64,000 nt of DNA from CAVROT01 sp963722905 (GTDB lineage Bacteria > Pseudomonadota > Alphaproteobacteria > Rhodobacterales > Rhodobacteraceae): positions 62,001-126,000 of the forward strand of contig CAVROT010000011.1 in the NCBI GenBank assembly GCA_963722905.1. Direction: 5' to 3'. Both the position numbers and the translations under genes were made by a program. Positions 33,860 to 41,929 of this stretch are shown in pieces (the stretch's first letter is position 1; each line of letters starts with the position of its first letter). The notes beneath the pieces are model-generated. The model was not told the DNA's origin and made no database searches. It saw only the letters and a list, made by a program, of their open reading frames with translations.

Positions 33860-34999
33860 TCAGCTCTGCGGCGCGGGCGCGGGCGGCGGCGGTGGCGGTG
33901 GCATCACGGTGAAGAGCTGTGCCAGTTCGCGCACGTCCTCGGCCCGCATCCAGCCGTCCTGTCCGGGCGTCCAGACGAACGTGTCGCGCGACAGCGCGCC
34001 GTCGGCGGCCATACGGCCCATCCGGGCCTTGGAAAATGGACCGGTCGTGTTACCGCCCTCGGCGATGTGCCAGACATGCTCGACCGGCGCAGGCGGCGGT
34101 GCGGACGCGGCCGGCCCGGGGGCAGGGGCGGGTACGGCGCCCCAGGGACCGCTGCGTCCGGCCATCGCGTTGGCCATCTGCAGGCCCATGCCCGCGCCCA
34201 TGCCGGTTGCCATGGCCGCGCCGGCACCGCTGTCGGCGTTGGCCAGGGCCTCGGCGGCCTGGAACCGCGTATAAGCGTCCAGATCGCCCACCACGCCCAT
34301 CGACGTGCGCCGGTCCAGCGCCGCCTCGACGGCGGGCGGCAGCGATATGTTTTCGATGTAGAGCTCGGGGATCGTCAGGCCGTAGGCGGCCACGGTGGCG
34401 CTGATCGCCTCGGCCACCAGCTTGCCCACGGCATCGGTGTTGGCCGCCATGTCCAGCACCGGAACTCCAGCGCCGGCAATCGCGCGCGAAAACTCCTGCA
34501 CGATGATGTTGCGGATCTGGAAGCCGATCTCGTCTGCGGTGAACTCGCCGTCCGTCCCGACGATCTCGGTCAGGAAAAGGGCGGGGTCGGCGACCTTGAC
34601 GGCGTAGGTTCCGAACGCACGGATGCGGGTCGGGCCGAACTCGGGGTCGCGCAGGATCACCGGATTCTTGGTGCCCCATTTCAGGTCCGTGAAGCGGTTG
34701 GTCGAAACGAAGTAGACCTCGGACTTGAAGGGAGACCGGAACCCGTGGTCCCAGTGCTGGAGCGTGGTCATCACCGGCATGTTGTTCGTCTCGAGCATGT
34801 AGAGCCCGGGGGTGAAGACGTCGGCCAGCTGGCCCTCGTGCACGAAGACGGCCGCCTGCCCGGCGCGGACCGTCAGCTTTGCGCCGTACTTGATCTCGTG
34901 GCCGTGACGCTCGAACCGCCAGACCATCGTGTCGCGGGTGTCGTCGGTCCAGTGGATGACGTCGATGAACTGGCCGGAGAGGAAATCGAAGATCGCCAT
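33860..34999 (-). CDS. SPFH-domain protein fused to a GYF_2 domain (YdjI-like)
   Basis: A 379-residue protein. Residues 1-260 form an SPFH/band-7-like domain of the YdjI or virion-core type (IFDFLSGQFIDVIHWTDDTR, VFTPGLYMLETNNMPV, IRAFGTYAVKVADPALFLTE). A Gly/Ala/Met-rich linker follows near 265-295 (GAGAAMATGMGAGMGLQM), then a Pro/Ala stretch. A C-terminal GYF_2 domain (VWHIAEGGNTTGPFSKARM, then VWTPGQDGWMRAEDVREL) ends the fold, followed by a poly-proline tail. GYF domains bind proline-rich partners. The start at 34999 is set by the SPFH boundary. A membrane-microdomain scaffold role is inferred from family. Confidence 0.88.
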   Translation of the reverse strand: MAIFDFLSGQFIDVIHWTDDTRDTMVWRFERHGHEIKYGAKLTVRAGQAAVFVHEGQLADVFTPGLYMLETNNMPVMTTLQHWDHGFRSPFKSEVYFVSTNRFTDLKWGTKNPVILRDPEFGPTRIRAFGTYAVKVADPALFLTEIVGTDGEFTADEIGFQIRNIIVQEFSRAIAGAGVPVLDMAANTDAVGKLVAEAISATVAAYGLTIPELYIENISLPPAVEAALDRRTSMGVVGDLDAYTRFQAAEALANADSGAGAAMATGMGAGMGLQMANAMAGRSGPWGAVPAPAPGPAASAPPPAPVEHVWHIAEGGNTTGPFSKARMGRMAADGALSRDTFVWTPGQDGWMRAEDVRELAQLFTVMPPPPPPPAPAPQS

Positions 35000-35113
35000 G
35001 CCGTGGCTCCGCGCTGGGATGGCCGTCCTATACGGTCCCCGCACGGGGTCTCGCAATGCCGATCCGATCGATGAGCGCGACGGCGTCGCCGGACATGGCG
35101 TCGGCAGCGACGG

Positions 35114-37093
35114 TCAGTCCTCTCTGGGGCCGACCAGCCGCCGCGCCCGCGCCGCGATATCCAGACGCGGTGCGAAGCGCGCCTCGCCCTCCCGGCTCAG
35201 GTGATCGCCGTCGGACCAGTAGACGGCGCCGCAATCCAGAAAGTCGGCAGGGAATTGCAGGTTTAGAAGTGGCGATTGCGGCAGGAACGACACGGCCGTC
35301 CGCGATGTCCGCGCCGCGATGGCCGCGTCCAGCGCATCGAATGCCTCACGCGTGCCCGGCCTCAGCCTGTAGCCGTAGTCGCAGCCAGCCTTGCGAACCA
35401 TCTCGAAAGGGATGTGCGGCTCGATCCGGGGGCCCAGCCAGACGACGGGAACAGAGACCGCAAGGCGGTCGAGGTAGCGCGCGACAAGATCGATCCGGTC
35501 CTCAAGCGGGGTCAGCCGGGGCAGATCCTCGTCCTGGAAAATCTGTCGGCCGCCACCGGGATGTTCGGAGGATGCCAGCAAGTAGAGCCCCGCCTGTTCG
35601 TAGACGATCACGTCGATGAGGCCCGGCCGGTCGCGCACCATCGCCTCCAGATCGTCGTAGGGACAGCCCGGCATCGGATCGTGCGGGCGGCAGCCGCCGC
35701 TGACGAGGCCGACGAGGAAATCGGAAGGGCCGGTGCCGTGGACCGCCATGCCGTAGAGGTCGATGGCGTGGCTGTCGCCCAGGATCATGACGCCCGGCCC
35801 GTGCGCATCGGCGCAGCCCGCGATGCGCGCCGCGGCGGCATCGTCGATCTCGCGCACGTCGAAGACGCAGGCGCCGTCGTCGTGGACGCCGTCGGCCTGG
35901 GTCCGGTGCCCCTCGCGGACGTCGGCCAGGCGTCGGTCCAGCGCGGCCATCTCGGGCGATCTCATGGCCTCCCAGAGGGCGCGGCGTCCGTCGGTCACGT
36001 GCCCTGCGATGCCGACCGCCGCGAAGGCGACGCTGGCTGCCGCGGAGGCGGCGAAGATATGCGCCCGGGTCAGCGGCCGGGCGCGCGACCCCTTGCGGAA
36101 CGGCGCCTCGACCCAACGCCACGTCGCCCAGGCCAGGAGGAACGTCAGCACCGTCAGGGCGCCCATCGTGGCAGGCGCTGGGGCATAATACGACAGGTGG
36201 CGCGCAAAGGCGAAAAGGGGCTGGTGCCACAGATAGGCGCTGTAGCTGACCAGACCGATGCCGACCATCGGCCCGGTCGACAAGAGCCGGCCGGCCGGGG
36301 TTCCGGGGCGCGCGAAGAGGATGACCAGCACAGTACCGCCCACCGGCAGCAGGGCGAAGACCGACGGGAACGGGGTGGACGCATCGTAAGCCAGAATGGA
36401 CGCCACGATCATCGCCAGTCCGATGATGCCCGGCATCGCCGGAGCCGGCAGCGCGCGGCGCCGTTCGACCAGGGCGCAGATCGACCCCGCCAGCAGTTCC
36501 CACGCACGGGTAGGCAGCAGATAGAAGTTCGCCCCGGGTTCGTTCCGCCATCCCCACTCGGACAGGCCGAGGCTGAGCAGCGCCAGCGCGACGAACGCCG
36601 CCATCAGCATGCGCGGTCCGAACCGCCACAGCGCAAAAAGCAGAAGGGGGAAGAACAGGTAGAACTGTTCCTCGACCGCGAGGCTCCAGGTGTGGAGCAG
36701 GACCCGCTCTTCGGCGTTGCCGTCGAAATAGCCGGTGGTGCGCCAGAAGAAGATATTCGAGGCGAAGAATACGACGGCGACGACGCTGCGTGCGAAGACG
36801 CGCATGTCCTCGGGCGGAAGCCAGATTGTCGCGACCGCAAGGCTGGCCAGCATGACGACGAAGAGCGCCGGCAGGATGCGCCGCGCGCGCCGTTCATAGA
36901 AACGCAGCAACGAAAACCGCCCATCGGCGAGATCGCGCATCAGGATGCCGGTGATGAGGTAGCCCGAGATCACGAAGAACACGTCGACGCCGACGTACCC
37001 TCCCGAAAAGAAGCTGTAGCCGGCGTGGAAGAGAACCACCGGCACGACCGCGACCGTGCGCAGTCCGTCGATCTCGGGGCGGTAGCCCTGCAT
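35114..37093 (-). CDS. Acyltransferase_3 with fused SGNH domain (OafA/YrhL type)
   Basis: A 659-residue membrane O-acyltransferase. The N-terminal ten-helix domain begins YRPEIDGLRTVAVVPVVLFH with its catalytic His, followed by VGVDVFFVISGYLITGIL and FYERRARRILPALF. The C-terminal periplasmic SGNH domain has the nucleophile Ser in VMILGDSHAIDLYG near 450 and the Asp-x-x-His of YWSDGDHLSREGEA near the end. Such fusions acetylate O-antigen, peptidoglycan or other envelope glycans. The start at 37093 (MQGYRPEIDG) is preferred over one 17 codons upstream. It lies 114 bp upstream of the SPFH gene. Confidence 0.92.
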   Translation of the reverse strand: MQGYRPEIDGLRTVAVVPVVLFHAGYSFFSGGYVGVDVFFVISGYLITGILMRDLADGRFSLLRFYERRARRILPALFVVMLASLAVATIWLPPEDMRVFARSVVAVVFFASNIFFWRTTGYFDGNAEERVLLHTWSLAVEEQFYLFFPLLLFALWRFGPRMLMAAFVALALLSLGLSEWGWRNEPGANFYLLPTRAWELLAGSICALVERRRALPAPAMPGIIGLAMIVASILAYDASTPFPSVFALLPVGGTVLVILFARPGTPAGRLLSTGPMVGIGLVSYSAYLWHQPLFAFARHLSYYAPAPATMGALTVLTFLLAWATWRWVEAPFRKGSRARPLTRAHIFAASAAASVAFAAVGIAGHVTDGRRALWEAMRSPEMAALDRRLADVREGHRTQADGVHDDGACVFDVREIDDAAAARIAGCADAHGPGVMILGDSHAIDLYGMAVHGTGPSDFLVGLVSGGCRPHDPMPGCPYDDLEAMVRDRPGLIDVIVYEQAGLYLLASSEHPGGGRQIFQDEDLPRLTPLEDRIDLVARYLDRLAVSVPVVWLGPRIEPHIPFEMVRKAGCDYGYRLRPGTREAFDALDAAIAARTSRTAVSFLPQSPLLNLQFPADFLDCGAVYWSDGDHLSREGEARFAPRLDIAARARRLVGPRED

Positions 37094-37431
37094 CGCTTCG
37101 CCCTTGTCCGTAGCTGTCGGCGCCTTCCGCGCCGCCCCGATCACGCAGGCATACCGTTACGGAACCGCTTGTAACGGATCAATCCAAAATCAATGGCGCT
37201 CGGTCCTTCCCCAAAGTGCAGGCGTGCATGCCGCGATCTCGAAGGACCGGTCGGTAGGGTGCGGCAGAGGCTCTGCATGCGGTCCGCAGCCGATGATGCG
37301 CGCCAGACGGTGCAGGCCGCCGCCGCAGGGGATGGGCGGCCCCGGAAGGCCGCCGAAGCGTCGGTGGCGGTACCGGCGGGCCTGGTCGTGGATCGCGGCG
37401 CCCGGCCGGGGGTCGTCCGGTCGCCAGTGCC
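37094..37431. other. 338-bp gene-free region upstream of the acyltransferase gene
   Basis: This gap separates the DUF2927 stop from the acyltransferase start. It contains a perfect inverted repeat (CCGTTAC-N10-GTAACGG at 37154-37177), listed separately. No gene or RNA was recognised. Confidence 0.5.
37154..37177. promoter_or_regulatory. Inverted repeat CCGTTAC-N10-GTAACGG
   Basis: Two perfect 7-bp arms (37154-37160 and 37171-37177) are separated by 10 bp, one helical turn between inner edges. The site lies about 60 bp upstream of the acyltransferase start in an AT-richer patch, a typical operator layout. The regulator is unknown. Confidence 0.5.
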
Positions 37432-38397
37432 TCAACTGGAGGCGCCAAGCAGCTCCTCGGCGATCCGGGCGACGATGGGCCGGGCGTCCTCGGCGGTCAT
37501 TCCGGGCCGCAGGCGGGGGTCGTATAGGATGCGCAGAAGCGCCTCGTCATGCGTCGTCAGAAGGCCGAACTCCTCGTCGTCGTTGAAGATCGATGGGCGC
37601 GCGAAGGGCGAATCTCCCGGCAGGCCCAGCCCCTGTGCGATCTCCTCGTGAAGGCAGGTCAGGTGAAGCAGATCGGGCTGTTCGGCCCGCAGGAGGGCAA
37701 CGGCCCGGCCATAGGTTTCGTTGCCCTGAGTGTCGAACCCGAAGACCAGGCAGTATTCCGAACGCGGCAGGTCGATCACCGCCTGGACCGTCGCGTCCGA
37801 GATGCCGGACACGATGCGGCGCAGAAGGGGCCCCGCCGCGCGGCGTTCGTCCTCGTTCAGCACCAGCACGGTGAAGTTGCCGGGCGCCTCCGTCAGCGCG
37901 ACGGGATGTCGCGCGGCGCGCGCGAGGCGCGCGGCATAGTCCCGCACCTCGGCGATATCCGCGGCGCGGCGCGTCCCGGACACGCTGTCGCCGAAGACAA
38001 GCCCGATGGCCACGTCGTCCGACCAGCGCGACAGGCGCCCCTCGCGGTCGCGCCGGACCAGGCGGCCGGACGTCCCGTCGAATTCCTGGGTGAAGGCGAC
38101 CCTCAGGAATGTCTCGGTCAGCCGGCGCGCGTCGTAGGGCGTGTCGGGGCCGCCGCCGTCCGTGCGCAGCAGTCCGCGCGACAGAAGGCCAGCCTCGACG
38201 TCCGCATAATACGCCCGCAGGTCGGCGCTGACCGGTGACGCGACGCCCTGCCGGCTGTCCGCCGGTCGCGGTTGCGCCCGGCCGCCGGAGACCTTCGCAC
38301 TTGGCTCCGGCGCTACCGGCGCCGGCATGTCGCAGGCAGCCATCGCAGCCGTTACGGCAAGCGCCGCAGACCACCGTAAGGCCGGCGGAGCCCGCAT
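37432..38397 (-). CDS. DUF2927 domain lipoprotein
   Basis: A 321-residue secreted protein. The N-terminus (LRWSAALAVTAAMAACDMPA) is a lipoprotein-type signal with a plausible lipobox Cys. The DUF2927 region spans about 90-290 and includes TFLRVAFTQEF, RLSRWSDDVAIGLVFGD, FTVLVLNEDERR, DLPRSEYCLVFGFD, LTCLHEEIAQGLGLPGDS and SIFNDDEEFGLLTTHDEAL. The HEEIAQ segment looks like a zincin helix with Gln for the second His. Function is unknown. The stop is followed by a long gap, and its start is 4 bp past the telA stop, so the two are co-transcribed. Confidence 0.88.
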   Translation of the reverse strand: MRAPPALRWSAALAVTAAMAACDMPAPVAPEPSAKVSGGRAQPRPADSRQGVASPVSADLRAYYADVEAGLLSRGLLRTDGGGPDTPYDARRLTETFLRVAFTQEFDGTSGRLVRRDREGRLSRWSDDVAIGLVFGDSVSGTRRAADIAEVRDYAARLARAARHPVALTEAPGNFTVLVLNEDERRAAGPLLRRIVSGISDATVQAVIDLPRSEYCLVFGFDTQGNETYGRAVALLRAEQPDLLHLTCLHEEIAQGLGLPGDSPFARPSIFNDDEEFGLLTTHDEALLRILYDPRLRPGMTAEDARPIVARIAEELLGASS

Positions 38398-38401
38398 GCC
38401 C

Positions 38402-39571
38402 TCAGGCGCCGCCGGCCGCCGGGCGGGGGGCGCGTGCGGCGGAGAGGGTCTGCTTCAGCTCGGCCTCCATGCGCTGCAGGTCGTCCTCGGCCGATATGCG
38501 CCGGGCCCGTCCCTCGTCGGCGATCTGGAGCGATTCCTCGATGGACGCGATCAACTCGGCGTTGGCTTCCTTCACCGCCTCGATGTCGAAGACGCCGCGC
38601 TCGATCTCCTGACGGACGACCCTGTTGCCCTCGCGCAGGTTCCTGGCGTTGGCGCGCAGCAGGTCGTTGGTCAGGTCGTTGGCGCCGCGCACCGCCTCGG
38701 CCGCGTCGCGCGACCGCTGGATGGTCACGGCCTGCGCCAGCTGCGTCTCCCACAGCGGCACGGTGTTCACGAGCGTCGAGTTGATCTTCGTGACCAGCGA
38801 CTTGTCGTTCTCCTGCACGAGGCGGATCGAGGGGAGCGACTGCATCGTCACCTGACGCGTCAGCTTGAGGTCATGCACCCGGCGTTCGAGGTCGTCATGC
38901 GCCGTGCGAAGGTCGCGCAGCTCCTGCGCCTCCATCACCGCCTCGCCGTCGCCGGCGCCGGCCAGCTCGGCCTCCTTGGCGGGGATCTCGTCCGCGGACA
39001 TCCGGCGCAGCTTTTCCTCGCCGGCGGCGATGTAGAGGGCCAGTTCGTCGTAGAACGCCAGCGTGCGCTCGTAGAGCACGTCCAGCGACTTGATGTCCTT
39101 CAGCAACCGATGCTCATGGCCCAGAAGCTCGTCCGTGACACGGTCGATCTGGGTCTGGACCTCTTCGAACCGCGCGACGAACCGCGCCATGGGCGCCGCG
39201 CCGCCGGTCAGACGCTCCCACCACGTCCGCTTGGCGCGGGTATCCAGTTCGCTGACCGAGAAACCGCGGATCGCGCTGACCATGCTGCGCAGCGAATTGC
39301 CCGCCGGGCCGACGTCCTTGTTGCGCACGTCCGAAAGCATTGCCCGGCTGATCTGCTGCAGTTCGGCCTGAGCGGTCGATCCGAAGGCCACGATCGACCC
39401 CGTATCGCCGGGATCGATCTGCGCCATCCTCGCGTCTATCCGTTCGGCCAATGCCGTTCCCGCCTCGTCGTAGGGCGTCACCGCCATCGCCGGTTCGCAC
39501 AGCGTCGACTCGGACAGTTCGGCGACGGCGGGCGTCGCCTTGGCGGCTTTAGCTCGAGTTGATTCGGACAT
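38402..39571 (-). CDS. telA: Toxic anion resistance protein TelA family
   Basis: A 389-residue, largely helical protein of the TelA family (PF05816), linked to tellurite and toxic-anion resistance and to cell-envelope stress in other bacteria. The core shows long coiled-coil-forming helices: FVARFEEVQTQIDRVTDELL, HRLLKDIKSLDVLYERTLAF, TRQVTMQSLPSIRLVQENDK and TLVNTVPLWETQLAQAVTIQ. No membrane segments are seen. Length is typical. It sits between xpaC (62 bp upstream) and DUF2927 (4 bp downstream) and reads with both. Biochemical function is unknown in the family. Confidence 0.92.
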   Translation of the reverse strand: MSESTRAKAAKATPAVAELSESTLCEPAMAVTPYDEAGTALAERIDARMAQIDPGDTGSIVAFGSTAQAELQQISRAMLSDVRNKDVGPAGNSLRSMVSAIRGFSVSELDTRAKRTWWERLTGGAAPMARFVARFEEVQTQIDRVTDELLGHEHRLLKDIKSLDVLYERTLAFYDELALYIAAGEEKLRRMSADEIPAKEAELAGAGDGEAVMEAQELRDLRTAHDDLERRVHDLKLTRQVTMQSLPSIRLVQENDKSLVTKINSTLVNTVPLWETQLAQAVTIQRSRDAAEAVRGANDLTNDLLRANARNLREGNRVVRQEIERGVFDIEAVKEANAELIASIEESLQIADEGRARRISAEDDLQRMEAELKQTLSAARAPRPAAGGA

Positions 39572-39633
39572 CGGCGAGACTCGTTGCGATTGCAGGTTAC
39601 GGGATGACGCGAATGACGTCGGTTGGCGATGGT

Positions 39634-40554
39634 CTACGGCGCGGCGTCCCGCCCGGACTGCGCGATCCCCTCGCGTGCGAGGCGGTCGCGCAACACCCCG
39701 ATCTCGATATCGAGATCGGTGCGGTCGTCCAGCAGCATCCGTTCGGTCCGGGCGGCGAACCCCTGCTCCATGTCGTCCAGCAGCGCCACGTAGTCAGCGC
39801 GCCCCGCGTCGTCCGGTCGGCGCCGGTGCAGATCGGTGTAGCGCGTCGTCGCGTCGCGCGCGCCCAGGAGGTAGACGCCCAGATAGCGGCGCGCGGCGCT
39901 CAGGTCGCGCGGGTCGTCCTCGACCGACCGGACCATCCGCCGGACGGTGTTCACGAAGGACCCGACCCGGCGGACCAGCGGCCGGTCGCCGGTCGCGGCG
40001 ACGGCCGACACGATCTCGTCCAGATGGCGCTGCGCCTCGTCCACGACGCGTGCGACGCGCCCGGCCTGGAACCCGTCGACCCCGTCCGCGACCTTGTCGC
40101 GCAACGGATCGGGTCCGAACGAGAGGAAGTGCAGACCGGCGCCGAGGATGGCGAAGATCACGGGCGGCGCGACGGCGCCGGTCTGCATGCCGGCCACCGC
40201 CAGGCCGCAGCCGGTCAGCAGCGATCCCAGCATCTTGCGCGGCAGGGCGGGGCGTCGGGCGTTCCGGCGGGCGTCGAAATGTTCCTCGGCGACGATGCCC
40301 TCGCGGGTCATCCACGCGGCGGCCATCAGCAGGGCGAAGGCCGCGACGTTCAGTGCGAGGCCGGTGGCATCCGATGCGATGGCGCCCAGCAGCAGGGGCG
40401 CGGGCGCCACGAACAGCAGGTTGACCCGCCCCCCGGCACGCGTCCGCCGCCGATCCGACCAATCGGGGGCGGCGGGCCCTGCCGCGCCCCGCTCCGTTCC
40501 ACCGCTGCGGGGGATGTCGGTCGGGCTGTGGCGTCCACCGAAGCGCTGCGCCAT
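39634..40554 (-). CDS. xpaC: XpaC family protein (5-bromo-4-chloroindolyl phosphate hydrolysis family)
   Basis: A 306-residue protein of the XpaC family (PF10112), which commonly neighbours telA. Two membrane-helix pairs lie at about residues 45-80 (VNLLFVAPAPLLLGAIASDA, LALNVAAFALLMAAAWM) and 110-145 (MLGSLLTGCGLAVAGMQTGA, PPVIFAILGAGLHFLSFG). A cytoplasmic helical part follows with VARVVDEAQRHLDEIVSAVA and YLGVYLLGARDATTRYTDL. The historical name refers to a phenotype, not a proven hydrolase. It starts 1 bp after the small upstream gene. Confidence 0.88.
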   Translation of the reverse strand: MAQRFGGRHSPTDIPRSGGTERGAAGPAAPDWSDRRRTRAGGRVNLLFVAPAPLLLGAIASDATGLALNVAAFALLMAAAWMTREGIVAEEHFDARRNARRPALPRKMLGSLLTGCGLAVAGMQTGAVAPPVIFAILGAGLHFLSFGPDPLRDKVADGVDGFQAGRVARVVDEAQRHLDEIVSAVAATGDRPLVRRVGSFVNTVRRMVRSVEDDPRDLSAARRYLGVYLLGARDATTRYTDLHRRRPDDAGRADYVALLDDMEQGFAARTERMLLDDRTDLDIEIGVLRDRLAREGIAQSGRDAAP

Positions 40555-40555
40555 C

Positions 40556-40753
40556 TCAGGTCCCTCCGCCGAACGAAACGTACAGGATGAGGCCGATCAG
40601 CATCGCGAAGGCGATGCGCTGCACCGGGCCGTTCGGCTGACTGGCGGCGCCGCGCGGTGCCGTTACCGCCGCGCGGCGGAGTGCGACCGCCGCCAGCGTC
40701 ACGACGCCGGCAAGCACCGTCAGCACAGCAATGAGCAGCATCAGTCTGGTCAT
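40556..40753 (-). CDS. Small two-helix membrane protein upstream of xpaC
   Basis: A 65-residue protein with an N-terminal helix (LMLLIAVLTVLAGVVTLAAV) and a C-terminal helix (IAFAMLIGLILYVSFGGGT) joined by a basic loop. I do not recognise a named family. Its stop is 1 bp from the xpaC start, so it heads the xpaC-telA-DUF2927 operon and may be a membrane partner of XpaC. The 260 bp upstream to terC should contain the operon promoter; none was recognised. Confidence 0.75.
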   Translation of the reverse strand: MTRLMLLIAVLTVLAGVVTLAAVALRRAAVTAPRGAASQPNGPVQRIAFAMLIGLILYVSFGGGT

Positions 40754-41013
40754 TCCAATTCCCGCCAGGTGCGCGATATCTCATGGCGATGACGAAACCG
40801 GCCAATGTCGCCCGCCCGCCTCGGTCGTCCACGACTTCTCCGCGGCTGTCGTCGTGAACGATAGATAGGGGCGCGGCGGACTGTTCGCCAGCCGTGTTCC
40901 CGGTCGGACCGTTCCGTCGTCGCGTCCGCCGGCCGGCCGAAGGCCCCTCGGGCCGCGCGGCTAGTCGGGCGTCGCGATGGCCGGCCCGATGCCGGAAGGG
41001 GTGTGCCGCCCTC

Positions 41014-41844
41014 TCAGTGGCCGGCGCCGGTCCGCCGGCCCTGGCCGCGCTCCATCGACAGCTTGCGCGAGTAGCCCGACTGGATCACCTCGACCGCGAC
41101 CAGCACGACGACCGAGAAGTAGAATGTCGTCTTCGACATCGGGATCAGCGGATAGCCGAAGACGTGGATGCCGAGGCTCTCGTCGTGCATCGCGTGGGCC
41201 GCGGCCGGCCCCGCCTCGCCCAGCAGGACGACCCCGACGATGAGCAGGATGAAGAGGCCCAGGACCTCGTACATGCGGTTCTTCTGCAGGAACTCCGTCA
41301 CCGTGTCGGCCAGCAGCAGCATCGCCAGCCCCGACGCGATGATCGCCGTGGCCAGCACGGCGAAGACGTCGGTGATGGCCAGCGCCGACAGGACGCTGTC
41401 GAACGAGAAGATGAGGTTCATCAGCACGATCAGGCCGATCACCCGCGCGGCCGACTTTCCCGGCTTGTCCGACAGGTCGGTGTCCAGATGCTCGACCGAC
41501 AGCATGTGGCCGATCTCCTTGACGGCCGTGTACATGATGAAGATGCCGCCCAGCAGGAACACGCAGGTAGCGAAGTTCACCCCGCCGGTGAGGATGCCCG
41601 GGATGTCGAAGACGTAGAACGGCTCGGCCAGCCAGGCGATCAGGCGGATCATGACGAAGAGCAGGACGACCCGCAGCACCACCGCGATGACGATGCCCCA
41701 GTAGCGCACGCTGCGCTGCTGGGCGAGCGGGGCGCGCTGGCTCTCGATGGAGATGTAGAGAAGGTTGTCGAAGCCCAGAACGGCCTGGAGGAACAGCAGG
41801 ACCAGAAGGTTGCCTGCGTTCTCGATCGTCAGAAGGTCTGCCAT
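41014..41844 (-). CDS. TerC family integral membrane protein
   Basis: A 276-residue membrane protein with about seven helices. TerC hallmarks are the two acidic helix motifs QAVLGFDNLLYISIES near residue 20 and LIFSFDSVLSALAITDVFAV near 150, plus GGIFIMYTAVKEIGH. Family members take part in metal-ion efflux (MntP/Alx-like manganese roles) and tellurite stress. It lies 260 bp upstream of the xpaC-telA operon in the same direction, which supports a joint stress function. The C-terminus is basic (GYSRKLSMERGQGRR). Confidence 0.9.
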   Translation of the reverse strand: MADLLTIENAGNLLVLLFLQAVLGFDNLLYISIESQRAPLAQQRSVRYWGIVIAVVLRVVLLFVMIRLIAWLAEPFYVFDIPGILTGGVNFATCVFLLGGIFIMYTAVKEIGHMLSVEHLDTDLSDKPGKSAARVIGLIVLMNLIFSFDSVLSALAITDVFAVLATAIIASGLAMLLLADTVTEFLQKNRMYEVLGLFILLIVGVVLLGEAGPAAAHAMHDESLGIHVFGYPLIPMSKTTFYFSVVVLVAVEVIQSGYSRKLSMERGQGRRTGAGH

Positions 41845-41929
41845 GTGTAAGTCCGCCCCGTTGCTTCATCCCGCCGTCGTTCGCAGAACGCCGCTGGCGC
41901 GACAAGGGTCCGGTCGCCGTCAGTCCCCG

